A stretch of DNA of 64,000 nucleotides from an uncultured Glaciecola sp. (GTDB taxonomy: Bacteria; Pseudomonadota; Gammaproteobacteria; Enterobacterales; Alteromonadaceae): the NCBI GenBank assembly GCA_905479945.1, contig CAJQOP010000012.1, forward strand, positions 62,001 to 126,000, given 5' to 3'. Shown one piece after another: positions 30,443 through 40,241 of this stretch. A program made the position numbers and the translations under genes. Every line of letters starts with the position of its first letter. Positions within the stretch are counted from its first letter, which is position 1. The notes under the pieces were generated by a model that worked only from the letters and a program-made list of their open reading frames with translations, had not been told where the DNA came from and did not search any database.

Positions 30443-30650
30443 GTTGTCTCTCCGAGCGTGGTCAACGCGTTTAAATTATTTGATTTATGTTAAGTTAAAA
30501 AGGTAAGTGCGGTAATTGATTACCTTCTTAACCTCGAGACCAAGTATAAGTGGAGAGTGCCATATGTGAAGTATGCAAGCGCATACCTAAGTCTTTGTTT
30601 CGACACATCCAAGCATACGCAAGGGCATATGAACGACATATCGAGTGAGC

Positions 30651-31508
30651 TTAATCAAGCGTAATAAGCGATAAATCTATAGCTGTTACGTGCTTGGTCA
30701 ATGCGCCTGAAGAGATATAATCCACGCCGGTTGCAGCCAATTCTTGTAGTCTGTCAAAGGTAATATTGCCAGACACTTCTAGCTTACATTGTCCTGCGTT
30801 TAAAACGACTGCTTCTTGGATCAGTTTTGTACTGAAATTATCTAACATGATGGTGTTGACGCCCGAATCTAGGGCTTGTGCAAGTTCGTCTAAATTTTCC
30901 ACTTCGACTTCAATCGGTAACTTCGGGTGCATTGATTTGGCCTTGGAGACCGCATTTTTAATGCCCCCGCAGGCATGTATATGATTTTCTTTTATCAAAA
31001 AAGCGTCGTTCAAGCCCATTCGATGATTCACCCCTTGTGCGCATGCAACCGCATACTTTTGCGCTTGACGCATGCCTGGCAAGGTTTTGCGAGTATCTAA
31101 GAGCTTTGTATTAGTGTTTTCCAAGTACTTTACATAAGTGGCAGTTGTCGTAGAAGTACCGCTCAAGGTCTGCAAAAAATTCAGTGCTGAGCGTTCAGCG
31201 CTTAAAATGGAGCGCGCATTTCCTTCTATTATCACAATAATGTCATTTGCATTTAGCTCGTCACCATCTGCATGCTGCCAATCAAGATTTACCTTAACAT
31301 CGACTTGCGCAAAAACTTCTTCTACCCAAGCTTTTCCACATAATGTACATTTTTCTCTAGTGATAATGTGTGCCCGCATCTTGGTATCTGCGTCTATTAA
31401 CATCGCTGTGATATCGTTGGATATATCTACTTGTCCCCCGAGATCTTCTGCTAATGCGTCTTCTACTTGTCTCGCAATGTTAATTTGATATTGATTAATG
31501 AGTGACAT
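30651..31508 (-). CDS. nadC: Nicotinate-nucleotide pyrophosphorylase (quinolinate PRTase) NadC
   Basis: 285 residues. Converts quinolinate and PRPP to nicotinate mononucleotide in de novo NAD synthesis. Active-site blocks LDTRKTLPGMR and YAVACAQGVNHRMGLNDAFLIKENHI, and the barrel strands EVEVENLDEL and MLDNFS, are intact. In enterobacteria nadC is divergent from ampD-ampE. Here ampE is present but ampD is not. Confidence 0.97.
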   Translation of the reverse strand: MSLINQYQINIARQVEDALAEDLGGQVDISNDITAMLIDADTKMRAHIITREKCTLCGKAWVEEVFAQVDVKVNLDWQHADGDELNANDIIVIIEGNARSILSAERSALNFLQTLSGTSTTTATYVKYLENTNTKLLDTRKTLPGMRQAQKYAVACAQGVNHRMGLNDAFLIKENHIHACGGIKNAVSKAKSMHPKLPIEVEVENLDELAQALDSGVNTIMLDNFSTKLIQEAVVLNAGQCKLEVSGNITFDRLQELAATGVDYISSGALTKHVTAIDLSLITLD

Positions 31509-31610
31509 AATACTAAGGCTGAATCCAATGTGTTTGCGTGAATAATGTATTTGCTTCTGTTACTAATACACAAGCCAAAGCCTATATAGATAAAGCAAAT
31601 AAGTTTTTTA

Positions 31611-31652
31611 ACAAGTGCAATTTAACAAGTGCAATTTAATAAGTACAATTGG
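31611..31652 (+). repeat. 14-bp tandem repeat, three copies
   Basis: ACAAGTGCAATTTA at 31611-31624 and 31625-31638 are identical. A third, diverged copy ATAAGTACAATTGG follows at 31639-31652. Confidence 0.9.
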
Positions 31653-31724
31653 TTTTGTGAATGCAGACTCTAAAACGGTAATACAAAATGAAGTTGATTA
31701 CACAATAAGCTGGCAACAGTCCAA

Positions 31725-31760
31725 AGCTTTTACAAAAGCATTTACAAAAGCTCTTACACA
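31725..31760 (+). repeat. 12-bp tandem repeat, three copies
   Basis: AGCTTTTACAAA (31725-31736), AGCATTTACAAA (31737-31748) and AGCTCTTACACA (31749-31760) are in tandem with one to three differences. Confidence 0.85.
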
Positions 31761-31809
31761 AACCTTTATTAGTTTACTGTTTTATATAGTTCAATGAAAC
31801 AGGCAATGA

Positions 31810-31833
31810 AGTACTTAATAAAGCACTTAATAA
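31810..31833 (+). repeat. 12-bp tandem repeat, two copies
   Basis: AGTACTTAATAA (31810-31821) and AGCACTTAATAA (31822-31833) differ by one base. Confidence 0.8.
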
Positions 31834-32001
31834 CGCACCAAATGAGTTAGCAAGGACGCACGAAATGGTTTAGGTAATAAGTTACGAGCTAAGTTAATTA
31901 ATAAAGGACGTAATAAAATGCACATAAACCTACTAAATTGCTTTGCAGAATCGGGCAGGACTCATATACTCATTGTGTATTTTGGTAAATAAGGAAAAAG
32001 C

Positions 32002-32883
32002 ATGACCCTGATCTCGCTATTAATCGTCATGGCATTGGAGCGTGTTACCTCAAAAGCACCTGAATGGCATGTGCACGCATTAGTCGGTAAATACATTCAG
32101 TTTTTACAAAAGCGAAATTGGTTTAGTGATACTGCGTCAGTGGTGTCTATTTTACTTATAATTTTTGCGCCCGCGCTGCTAGTTTTCATTATCGATCTTC
32201 TTTTAGATAACGGTTTAGTCACTTTTATCCTTCAACTTGCCGTACTTTGGATTTGTTTAGGTTGTCCAATTACTCGCAAAAACTATAAACTTTATTTACA
32301 AGCTGCTGTGCGCAAAGATTTTGAGGCTTGCTCACTGCATAGCCTTTCCTTTGGCAACGAAGGAGGCGATTTAGATAAGGTGGGCCAGCAACTTGTCTTT
32401 ATCAACTATCGCCAATATGCAGCGGTAATTGTTGCCTTTATTGGTTTGGGAGTGCCTGGCGTTATTCTTTACTCTATTGCTAAAGAGCTTCAACTATTTG
32501 CTCATAAAATGGGTGCTTGCGGTAACAATCCTGATGAAGTTAACGATGAAGTTATGGGAGACTTTCAAAAACAAGATGCTGAACTTGCCATTGATAAAAT
32601 TATGCACGTCATTGATTGGATACCTGTCCGGTTGACTGGCCTAGGCTTTTTTATTGTGGGACATTTTTCTCGTGGTTTAGCTATATGGCTGCCACTATTA
32701 CTCGATACTAAATCGAATGCGAGAGACGTCTTGATCAATGTTGCGATTGCTTCTGAAGAAGTAGAGGCGGATCAAAAAAACTGCATTGATGAACCTTGCA
32801 TATTAGTGCGCTTGGTTAAAAGAAATATTTTATTTATGCTAGTTGGAGTGGCAGTATTAACAATGGTCGGAGTAGTTGCATAA
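32002..32883 (+). CDS. ampE: AmpE-like inner-membrane protein
   Basis: 293 residues, about four to five membrane spans. It matches AmpE at the start (MTLISLLIVMALERV), at YLQAAVRKD near residue 98 and best at HVIDWIPVRLTGLGFFIVGH near residue 208. AmpE is a CobD-like membrane protein linked to beta-lactamase induction signalling in enterobacteria, where it is co-transcribed with ampD. Its precise function is unsettled. Here ampD is missing upstream. ampE is followed by pdhR, as in E. coli's ampDE-aroP-pdhR neighbourhood. Confidence 0.88.
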   Translation: MTLISLLIVMALERVTSKAPEWHVHALVGKYIQFLQKRNWFSDTASVVSILLIIFAPALLVFIIDLLLDNGLVTFILQLAVLWICLGCPITRKNYKLYLQAAVRKDFEACSLHSLSFGNEGGDLDKVGQQLVFINYRQYAAVIVAFIGLGVPGVILYSIAKELQLFAHKMGACGNNPDEVNDEVMGDFQKQDAELAIDKIMHVIDWIPVRLTGLGFFIVGHFSRGLAIWLPLLLDTKSNARDVLINVAIASEEVEADQKNCIDEPCILVRLVKRNILFMLVGVAVLTMVGVVA

Positions 32884-33200
32884 ACGGTCTCCTTGTATAC
32901 CGTAAATTATTCTTGTCACCGGCGATAGGCTAGGCCAATAAAGAGCTATCGCTTCGTAGTGCCCCTTTCAGATTTCTATATTTTTGATTTTAATGACCTG
33001 CGTCAAGCATTTTGTCACTACCTTAAATCAATCAACACTTGTCGAATGAATAAAAGTTGCTTACACTCCCTTGGTTAATTGGTATTACCATTTATCTTTT
33101 AAAGAGATGAATTATAAACTTTTGTTAACAAAATATTGAATCAGCTGACTTATTCGATTCGTTTGTTCAGCACTTTCGCGTTATCGTTATAAGGTGGGAC
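32884..33200. other. 317-bp regulatory gap between ampE and pdhR
   Basis: No gene. It contains a 7-bp hairpin GCGATAG (32922-32928) / CTATCGC (32946-32952) shortly after ampE, possibly a weak 3' end. The PdhR operator lies at 33077. The rest is AT-rich promoter-like sequence. Confidence 0.55.
33077..33093 (+). promoter_or_regulatory. PdhR operator upstream of pdhR-aceEF
   Basis: AATTGGTATTACCATTT matches the E. coli PdhR box (AATTGGT, three bases, ACCAATT) at all but one palindrome position. A plausible -35 TTACAC (33061) and -10 TATTAC (33083) overlap it, so bound PdhR would block initiation until pyruvate releases it. The box identity is seen directly; the promoter is inferred. Confidence 0.8.
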
Positions 33201-34016
33201 ATGGCAGTGCATGCAAGTATCAAGCACCAAAAATTGTCTGATGTAATCACGGAACGTCTCGAGTCTATGATATTAGACGGGACGCTTGTTGCCGGTGAAA
33301 AGCTATTACCTGAGCGTTTGTTAGCAGAAAAATTTCAAGTGTCACGTCCTTCATTGCGCGAAGCTATTCAAAATTTACAAGCAAAAGGTTTGATAGAACG
33401 CAAGCAAGGTGGTGGCACCTTCATCAGGCAAAACTTGAGCGCGAAAATGACCGACCCGCTTCTAGCCTTAGTGGCATCGCGGCCAGAGACTCAGTTTGAT
33501 TTGCTAGAATTTCGTCACGCTCTAGAGGGTATGGCAGCTTATTATGCTGCGCTGCGCGGGCAGCCAGAAGATTACCAAGCGCTGAATAATGCACTCAGCA
33601 ATCTTGCCAAGCTAGCAGATGACAATAATAAAAGTGAGCGACCCTTTGATGCGGACCAAGAGGCCGAAGCGATGGTGGACTTCTATTTGACCATGGCAAA
33701 AGCATCTCATAATATGGTGCTCTTGCACGTCATGCGCAGTATGCAGGGAATGTTGGTCGAAAACATCAAACGAAACTTAGAAATGTTGAGAGACGACGCA
33801 AAAAATGGCGCAAGTGTTGAAGAACAAATACGTGAACAACGTCATGCCATCGTAAAGGCCATTAGTTCACAAGATCCAGAAGCTGCTCGCAAAGCAAGTA
33901 ATCAACTTCTAGGGTTTATCGAAAGTACCTTATTAGATATAAATCAGCGCGATGTAAAATTACATCGCGCGATGCGAAGAATTGAAGTAAAAGAAAATGG
34001 AAAGACCACTCTTTAG
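33201..34016 (+). CDS. pdhR: Pyruvate dehydrogenase complex repressor PdhR
   Basis: 271 residues. A GntR/FadR-family regulator with an N-terminal winged helix (residues about 10-75: KLSDVITERLESMILDG, LPERLLAEKFQVSRPSLREAIQ, LIERKQGGGTFI) and a C-terminal all-helical ligand domain that senses pyruvate. It sits at the head of the pdhR-aceE-aceF-lpd block, with a matching operator 110 bases upstream. Confidence 0.95.
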   Translation: MAVHASIKHQKLSDVITERLESMILDGTLVAGEKLLPERLLAEKFQVSRPSLREAIQNLQAKGLIERKQGGGTFIRQNLSAKMTDPLLALVASRPETQFDLLEFRHALEGMAAYYAALRGQPEDYQALNNALSNLAKLADDNNKSERPFDADQEAEAMVDFYLTMAKASHNMVLLHVMRSMQGMLVENIKRNLEMLRDDAKNGASVEEQIREQRHAIVKAISSQDPEAARKASNQLLGFIESTLLDINQRDVKLHRAMRRIEVKENGKTTL

Positions 34017-34096
34017 AGGGTTGTCGGACTTTAAGTAAACAGAATGAGGCGCTACTCGGCCTTGTTTATCGTTAAAATATAAAATAGGAAAGCACC

Positions 34097-36769
34097 ATGA
34101 CCGATGTGATGCATCCAGATGTGGATCCAACAGAAACGCAAGAATGGTTAGAAGCACTTGAAGCTGTATTAGAGGAAGAGGGTGTAGATCGCGCTCATTT
34201 TTTGCTTGAGTCACTAATAGAAAAAGCAAGGCGCAGTGGGGCACATTTGCCATACGATGCGACTACTGCCTATATAAATACCATTCCTGCAGGTCAAGAG
34301 CCGACCATGCCTGGTGACCAAACTATCGAAACCAAAATCCGTAACGCAATTCGTTGGAATGCGATGATGATGGTGCTTCGTGGTTCTAAGAAAGATTTAG
34401 AACTTGGCGGACATATTTCAAGTTTTGCTTCTTCTGCAATGCTGTATGACGTTGGTTTTAACCACTTCTTTCGTGCACCAAACGAAAAAGATGGTGGTGA
34501 CTACTTGTTTGTTCAAGGTCACGTTTCTCCTGGTATTTATTCTCGCGCATTTATTGAAGGTCGTTTGTCCGCTGATCAGCTTGATATGTTCAGGCAAGAA
34601 GTGGGCGGTGAAGGTCTTTCCTCTTACCCGCATCCGAAACTTATGCCTGATTTTTGGCAGTTCCCAACAGTATCTATGGGTTTGGGCCCAATGCAAGCTA
34701 TCTATCTAGCGCGCTTCTTAAAGTACTTAACTAACCGCGGTCTAAAAGATTGTTCAGACCAGCGCGTTTGGTGCTTTATGGGCGACGGTGAAGTTGATGA
34801 GCCTGAATCATTAGGGGCAATTGGCTTAGCATCTCGCGAGGGCTTAGATAACTTAACCTTCGTTATTAACTGCAACTTGCAACGTTTAGATGGCCCTGTT
34901 CGCGGAAATGGTAAAATCATCCAAGAATTAGAAGGTACTTTCCGTGGCGCTGGTTGGGAAGTATTCAAAGTTATTTGGGGTCGCTATTGGGATCCGCTAT
35001 TAGCACGCGATACCTCGGGTAAACTACTTGATGTAATGAACGAAACCGTTGATGGTGAATATCAAAATTATAAAGCCAAGGGCGGCGCGTACACGCGAGA
35101 GAATTTCTTTGGTAAATATCCTGAATTGAAAGACATGGTTGCTAACATGTCAGATGACGATATCTGGCGATTAAACCGTGGTGGACACGATCCTGTGAAA
35201 GTCTACGCTGCATATAAGCGTGCTACAGACACAGTCGGTCGCCCGCAAGTTATTTTAGCCAAGACAGTGAAAGGCTATGGCATGGGTGAAGCTGGCGAAG
35301 GCTTGAATATTGCGCATAACGTGAAAAAAATTGATCTCGAAGGTGTTAAACATTATCGCGACCGTTTCAATATTCCTGTCTCAAATGACGATATTGCTGA
35401 TTTACCGTACTTCAAGTTTGAAGAAGACAGCGTTGAAATGAAGTATATGCGTGAAAAGCGTGAAGCTTTGCATGGCTATATGCCAGTGCGCTTAGCTAAG
35501 AGCAGTCATGATTTACCCGCACCACCTTTAAAAGCTTTTGAGTCTATTACTAAAGGATCGGGTGAGCGTGAAATTTCTACTACGATGACCTTTGTACGTG
35601 TGCTAACCGTGCTGTTAAAAGACAAGCAAATAGGCAAGAACGTGGTGCCAATTATTCCTGATGAAGCACGTACTTTCGGCATGGAAGGCTTGTTCCGTCA
35701 AGTGGGTATTTATTCAAACTCCGGTCAGAAGTATATTCCACAAGATAAAGATCAAGTGGCTTATTATCGCGAAGACAAAAAAGGTCAGGTATTACAAGAA
35801 GGCATTAACGAGTTAGGCGCAATGTCATCATTTGTTGCTGCGGGTACGTCATACTCTACTAACGACTTGCCAATGCTTCCTGTCTATATTTATTACTCTA
35901 TGTTTGGTTTCCAACGCGTGGGTGATATGGCTTGGGCTGCTGGCGATAGTCAGTGTCGTGGTTTCCTAGTAGGTGGTACAGCGGGCAGAACAACGCTAAA
36001 TGGTGAAGGCTTGCAGCATCAAGATGGCCATTCACATGTTCAAGCGGGCTTGATCCCAAACTGTGTTAGTTACGACCCGACTTACGGTTATGAAGTGGCG
36101 GTTATTACTCAAGATGGTTGTCGTAGAATGCTAGAAGAACAAGAAAACGTGTTCTTCTACTTGACCGTTATGAATGAAAACTACGTTCAGCCTGAAATGC
36201 CAAAAGGCAGCGAAGAAGGCATCATCAAAGGTATCTATAAACTAGATACAGTTGGTGACAAAAAAGCTAAATTAAAAGTTAAATTACTTGGCTCAGGTAC
36301 TATTTTAGTTGAAGTACGCAAAGCGGCTACCTTGTTAGCTGAAAAGTACGCAGTTGAGTCAGAAGTATATAGTGTGACTTCGTTCAATGAAGTGACTCGC
36401 GATGGCATCGATTGCGAACGCTGGAATATGCGTAACATCAGTAAGAAAGCGCGTGTACCCTACATTACTCAAGTACTTAACGATGGTAATGATGGTCCAA
36501 CAATCGTGGCGACAGACTACATAAAAGCGTATGGCGAACAAGCCAGAGCATTTGTACCAGGCTCTTATCGCGTATTAGGTACAGACGGTTTCGGTCGTTC
36601 TGATAGCCGCGAAAATTTACGTAGCCATTTTGAAGTTGATGTTAATAATGTTGTATTCGCTGCTTTGTATGAACTATATAAAGCCGGTGACTTCGATAAG
36701 AAGGCATTAGCGACAGCGATTAAAGATTTGGGTATTGACCCAGATAAAATTAATCCGCTTTACGCTTAA
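34097..36769 (+). CDS. aceE: Pyruvate dehydrogenase E1 component AceE
   Basis: 890 residues, full length for the homodimeric E1 (E. coli 887). Thiamine diphosphate-dependent decarboxylation of pyruvate and reductive acetylation of E2 lipoyl groups. The ThDP motif GDGEVDEPESLGAIGLASR near residue 230 ends in NCNLQRLDG. GLQHQDGHSHVQ near residue 636 is the active-site histidine region. It is in one transcription unit with aceF, 16 bases downstream. Confidence 0.98.
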   Translation: MTDVMHPDVDPTETQEWLEALEAVLEEEGVDRAHFLLESLIEKARRSGAHLPYDATTAYINTIPAGQEPTMPGDQTIETKIRNAIRWNAMMMVLRGSKKDLELGGHISSFASSAMLYDVGFNHFFRAPNEKDGGDYLFVQGHVSPGIYSRAFIEGRLSADQLDMFRQEVGGEGLSSYPHPKLMPDFWQFPTVSMGLGPMQAIYLARFLKYLTNRGLKDCSDQRVWCFMGDGEVDEPESLGAIGLASREGLDNLTFVINCNLQRLDGPVRGNGKIIQELEGTFRGAGWEVFKVIWGRYWDPLLARDTSGKLLDVMNETVDGEYQNYKAKGGAYTRENFFGKYPELKDMVANMSDDDIWRLNRGGHDPVKVYAAYKRATDTVGRPQVILAKTVKGYGMGEAGEGLNIAHNVKKIDLEGVKHYRDRFNIPVSNDDIADLPYFKFEEDSVEMKYMREKREALHGYMPVRLAKSSHDLPAPPLKAFESITKGSGEREISTTMTFVRVLTVLLKDKQIGKNVVPIIPDEARTFGMEGLFRQVGIYSNSGQKYIPQDKDQVAYYREDKKGQVLQEGINELGAMSSFVAAGTSYSTNDLPMLPVYIYYSMFGFQRVGDMAWAAGDSQCRGFLVGGTAGRTTLNGEGLQHQDGHSHVQAGLIPNCVSYDPTYGYEVAVITQDGCRRMLEEQENVFFYLTVMNENYVQPEMPKGSEEGIIKGIYKLDTVGDKKAKLKVKLLGSGTILVEVRKAATLLAEKYAVESEVYSVTSFNEVTRDGIDCERWNMRNISKKARVPYITQVLNDGNDGPTIVATDYIKAYGEQARAFVPGSYRVLGTDGFGRSDSRENLRSHFEVDVNNVVFAALYELYKAGDFDKKALATAIKDLGIDPDKINPLYA

Positions 36770-36785
36770 TTAGGAAGAATTTATT

Positions 36786-38477
36786 ATGACAAATTTAATA
36801 GACATTATTGTTCCTGATGTTGGCGGTGACGAAGTTGAAGTAATCGAGCTTTGTGTTGAAATCGGCGAAGCGGTAGATGCTGAAGCATCCATAGTTACTG
36901 TTGAGAGCGACAAAGCAAGCATGGATATTCCATGTGAAGGTGCTGGAACGATCAAATCACTTAACGTCAAAGTGGGTGACAAGATCAATCAAGGCGATAT
37001 ATTGGGTCAAATGGAATCTAGCGCTGCTACGCCAGTGCCCGAAGCCGAGTTAGCACCAGCGGAAGCTGAACAAGAAACACCAAAAGCAGCGGCACCAGAG
37101 GCACCAGCACCAGTTTCACCTAAAGAGGCGGCAACTGCTTCACAGGGAACTAAAACCATTGAAGTGAAAGTACCTGATATTGGCGATGCCAACGATGTCG
37201 AAATCATTGAAATGCTAGTGGCTGAGGGTGATACAGTTGAGCCTGAAGATGGTTTAATTACGCTAGAAACTGATAAAGCAACGATGGATGTGCCAGCCCC
37301 AGAGGGTGGCAAAATTATTAGCTTAGCAGTGAAAGTGGGCGACAAAGTATCCGAAGGTTCACTAGTGTTGACCTTAGAAGTGTCTGGAGCCAGTGACGCT
37401 GAGCCAACTGCTCAGTCTGCTGCAGCGCCCGAGCCAACGGTTGTCGCTGAAGCCGCTGAAAGCCCAGCTGTTCAGCAGGATACTGCGCGTAAAGCTCCTC
37501 CTGTACCTCATCATCCGTCAGCAGGTGGTAAGTCGAGCACAGGTAAGGTTCACGCCTCGCCGTCAGTGCGTCGCTTAGCACGTGAATTTGGCGTTGACCT
37601 GACTTTGGTTAAAGGGTCAGGACGCAAAAATCGCGTTCAAAAGGAAGATGTGCAGTCACATGTAAAATATGAACTATCGCGTCCGAAGATGAACCCGGGC
37701 AGTTCTGCTGGCACTGGAAGCACAGGTGGTGGCTTGCAAGTATTAGCTCAACCTAACGTAGATTTTGCGAAGTTCGGTGAAGTAGAAGAGGTGCCGTTAA
37801 CGCGTATTCAGAAACTTTCTGGTCCTAATTTGCACAGAAACTGGGTAACGATCCCGCACGTTACACAATTTGATGAAGCTGATATTACTGATTTAGAAAC
37901 CTTTCGTAAGGAACAAAATGCGATTGCTGAAAAACGTAAACTAGGTGTAAAAATCACGCCCTTAGTGTTTATGATGAAAGCGGTTGCTGATGCTTTAAAA
38001 CAATACCCAGCTTTCAACAGCAGCTTGTCAGCGTCTGGCGAAGCCTTGGTAATGAAGAAGTATTTCCATATTGGTATTGCTGTTGAAACACCAAATGGCT
38101 TGGTTGTTCCGGTGGTGCGTGATGTAGATAAAAAAGGCATCATGGAAATCTCCAAGGAATTAATGGAAATTAGCGTAAAGGCAAGGGGCGGTAAGCTTAA
38201 ATCTGCAGATATGCAGGGCAGTTGTTTTACTATTTCGAGCTTAGGCGGTATTGGTGGTACAGCATTCACGCCAATCGTAAACGCGCCTGACGTGGCTATT
38301 TTAGGTGTTTCTAAATCTGAAATGAAACCAAAGTGGAATGGTAAAGACTTTGAACCTCGTTTAATGTTGCCGTTGTCCTTGTCTTATGATCATCGAGTTA
38401 TTGATGGTGCATTAGCAGCCCGATTCGCCGTCCACGTAAGTGGCGCATTATCTGACTTGCGTCGCATCTTGCTATAA
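36786..38477 (+). CDS. aceF: Pyruvate dehydrogenase E2 (dihydrolipoyl acetyltransferase) AceF
   Basis: 563 residues. Two lipoyl domains, each with its modification lysine: ESDKASMD near residue 42 and ETDKATMD near residue 161 (E. coli has three). They are joined by Ala/Pro/Glu-rich flexible linkers. A peripheral-subunit-binding domain ([19 protein letters not shown]) follows near residue 260, then the catalytic domain ending [17 protein letters not shown] with the HxxxD active site. E2 forms the core that carries acetyl groups to CoA. Confidence 0.98.
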   Translation: MTNLIDIIVPDVGGDEVEVIELCVEIGEAVDAEASIVTVESDKASMDIPCEGAGTIKSLNVKVGDKINQGDILGQMESSAATPVPEAELAPAEAEQETPKAAAPEAPAPVSPKEAATASQGTKTIEVKVPDIGDANDVEIIEMLVAEGDTVEPEDGLITLETDKATMDVPAPEGGKIISLAVKVGDKVSEGSLVLTLEVSGASDAEPTAQSAAAPEPTVVAEAAESPAVQQDTARKAPPVPHHPSAGGKSSTGKVHASPSVRRLAREFGVDLTLVKGSGRKNRVQKEDVQSHVKYELSRPKMNPGSSAGTGSTGGGLQVLAQPNVDFAKFGEVEEVPLTRIQKLSGPNLHRNWVTIPHVTQFDEADITDLETFRKEQNAIAEKRKLGVKITPLVFMMKAVADALKQYPAFNSSLSASGEALVMKKYFHIGIAVETPNGLVVPVVRDVDKKGIMEISKELMEISVKARGGKLKSADMQGSCFTISSLGGIGGTAFTPIVNAPDVAILGVSKSEMKPKWNGKDFEPRLMLPLSLSYDHRVIDGALAARFAVHVSGALSDLRRILL

Positions 38478-38479
38478 CT

Positions 38480-38507
38480 AATAAAAGGGTGCTTGCGCCC
38501 TTTTATT
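38480..38507 (+). terminator. Terminator/hairpin after aceF
   Basis: AATAAAAGGG (38480-38489) and CCCTTTTATT (38498-38507) form a perfect 10-bp stem two bases after the aceF stop, with T-rich 3' arm. Confidence 0.8.
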
Positions 38508-38546
38508 GTGATTTTAAGAAGGTTAAGCAATGTGCTCGTCATCGAA

Positions 38547-38572
38547 AGCGGACATAAAGAGCGGACATAAAA
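38547..38572 (+). repeat. 13-bp tandem repeat between aceF and lpdA
   Basis: AGCGGACATAAAG (38547-38559) is followed by AGCGGACATAAAA (38560-38572), one base different. Confidence 0.85.
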
Positions 38573-38588
38573 CAGGATACTAGCCAAA

Positions 38589-38631
38589 AAAGCCGCTTCG
38601 AGCCCATTGATGAGCTTGAAGCGGCTTTATT
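38589..38631 (+). terminator. Second hairpin terminator between aceF and lpdA
   Basis: AAAGCCGCTTC (38589-38599) and GAAGCGGCTTT (38618-38628) form an 11-bp stem with an 18-base loop containing a smaller GAGC/GCTT pairing. Two hairpins in series indicate that lpdA has its own promoter in 38632-38754, as E3 is shared with other complexes. Confidence 0.7.
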
Positions 38632-38754
38632 AAACCAATGTTTTTAATTCCTACAAAGGGAATTAAACATTTAACAAAAACTTTTGCAGGTTGACGTGTG
38701 AATCGGTAAGATCCGCGCAGAACATGTATTTAATCATATAATTTTGAGGTCATA

Positions 38755-40173
38755 ATGAGCGAGATAAAAACTCAGTTGGTCGTACTAGGCGCTGGTCCTG
38801 GTGGATATTCTGCAGCATTCAGAGCCGCGGATTTAGGTATTGATACCGTTATTGTAGACGTACGTGAAACGCTTGGTGGCGTTTGTCTTAATGTAGGTTG
38901 TATTCCTTCTAAAGCACTCTTACACGTAGCTAAAGTTATCCAAGAAGCAAAGCATCTATCTGCTCACGGCGTTACTTTTGGCGAACCAACATTTGATCTC
39001 GATAAAATTCGCGGTTGGAAAGACAGCGTAGTAGACCAATTAACCAAAGGTCTATCTGGTATGTCAAAAATGCGTAAAGTTAAGCATGTACAGGGCTATG
39101 GAAAATTCACTGGTCCTAATACCCTAGAAGTAGAGGGCAAAGACGGTAAAACTACCATTACGTTTGACAACGCGATTATCTCCGCTGGATCTGAGCCTGT
39201 AAGTTTGCCATTCATCCCGGAAGATGAGCGTGTTATCGATTCTACTGGCGCACTCGAAATGCGCGATATCCCTGGTAAAATGCTCGTATTGGGTGGTGGT
39301 ATTATCGGTCTTGAAATGGGAACCGTTTATCATGCATTGGGTTCTAAAATCGAAGTGGTTGAGTTTCTTGACCAACTTATGCCTGCCGCCGACAAAGACA
39401 TTGTCAAAATGTATATGAAAACCATCAAAAATAAATTCACTACTATGCTTGAGACAAAAGTTGTTGGTGTTGAAGCGAAAGACGATGGTTTGTATGTCAC
39501 ATTTGAAGGTAAGCAAGCACCTGCAGAACCTGTTCGTTATGATCGTGTGCTAGTTGCAGTAGGTCGTAAACCCAACGGTTCTCTAGTAGCGGCTGAAAAA
39601 GCAGGCGTAACAGTTACTGATCGCGGCTTTATCGACGTTGATAAGCAAATGCGTACTAATGTTTCCAACATCTTTGCGATTGGTGATTTAGTAGGTCAAC
39701 CAATGCTTGCTCATAAAGCTGTGCATGAAGGTCACGTAGCAGCAGAAGTTATTGCCGGTAAGAAACACTACTTTGATCCAAAATGCATTCCATCGGTTGC
39801 TTACACTGAGCCAGAAGTCGCTTGGGTTGGCTTAACCGAAAAAGAAGCTAAAGAACAAGGCGTTGACTACGAAGCTGCAACATTCCCATGGGCTGCTTCT
39901 GGACGCGCAATCGCTTCGGCTGCCACAGATGGACTTACGAAACTGCTTTTTGAGAAAGATTCAGGCCGCCTTATCGGTGGTGCTATTATTGGTACCAACG
40001 CCGGTGAGATGCTAGGCGAAATTGGTTTAGCGATTGAAATGGGCGCTGATGCTGAAGATATAGCATTAACTATTCATGCTCATCCGACGTTGAATGAATC
40101 GATTGGCCTAGCTGCTGAGATTTTTGAAGGTAGCATAACCGACATGCCAAACCCGAAAGCTAAGAAAAAATAG
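38755..40173 (+). CDS. lpdA: Dihydrolipoyl dehydrogenase (E3) LpdA
   Basis: 472 residues (E. coli 474). A flavoprotein disulfide reductase: FAD motif VVLGAGPGGYSAAFRAADLG near the start, redox-active disulfide C-L-N-V-G-C near residue 45, NAD motif LGGGIIGLEMG near residue 182. The C-terminal active-site IHAHPTLNES supplies the catalytic histidine. It reoxidises lipoate in the pyruvate and 2-oxoglutarate dehydrogenases and in the glycine cleavage system encoded at 58075-62721. Confidence 0.98.
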   Translation: MSEIKTQLVVLGAGPGGYSAAFRAADLGIDTVIVDVRETLGGVCLNVGCIPSKALLHVAKVIQEAKHLSAHGVTFGEPTFDLDKIRGWKDSVVDQLTKGLSGMSKMRKVKHVQGYGKFTGPNTLEVEGKDGKTTITFDNAIISAGSEPVSLPFIPEDERVIDSTGALEMRDIPGKMLVLGGGIIGLEMGTVYHALGSKIEVVEFLDQLMPAADKDIVKMYMKTIKNKFTTMLETKVVGVEAKDDGLYVTFEGKQAPAEPVRYDRVLVAVGRKPNGSLVAAEKAGVTVTDRGFIDVDKQMRTNVSNIFAIGDLVGQPMLAHKAVHEGHVAAEVIAGKKHYFDPKCIPSVAYTEPEVAWVGLTEKEAKEQGVDYEAATFPWAASGRAIASAATDGLTKLLFEKDSGRLIGGAIIGTNAGEMLGEIGLAIEMGADAEDIALTIHAHPTLNESIGLAAEIFEGSITDMPNPKAKKK

Positions 40174-40198
40174 ATTTCGCTTTTGGTAAATTGACATG

Positions 40199-40231
40199 AA
40201 GCCGGTACTTTTGAAGTATCGGCTTTTTTTT
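40199..40231 (+). terminator. Rho-independent terminator after lpdA
   Basis: AAGCCGGTACTT (40199-40210), a TTG loop and AAGTATCGGCTT (40214-40225) form a stem with one G.U-type pair, running into eight T. Confidence 0.88.
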
Positions 40232-40241
40232 GCTTTAAAAA

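Larger units (their letters stand above)
31509..32001. other. 493-bp gap between nadC and ampE, full of short tandem repeats
   Basis: No credible gene. The region holds three separate clusters of short direct repeats (31611-31652, 31725-31760, 31810-31833), described individually. It occupies the place where ampD normally lies between nadC and ampE. No AmpD-like residues were seen in the small frames present. Confidence 0.7.

Noticed and set aside
30558-30563. Possible sigma54 -24 element (TGGCAC on the minus strand) upstream of pilA
   Set aside because: No GC-containing -12 element at the required spacing, so a sigma54 promoter is not supported.
31615-31797. 60-codon ORF as an ampD remnant or small gene
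   Set aside because: Its sequence is generated by the short tandem repeats and shows no amidase motifs.
38632-38754. Sigma70 promoter for lpdA at TTGACG (38693)
   Set aside because: No acceptable -10 at 16-18 bases; lpdA probably has a promoter here, but it cannot be placed.
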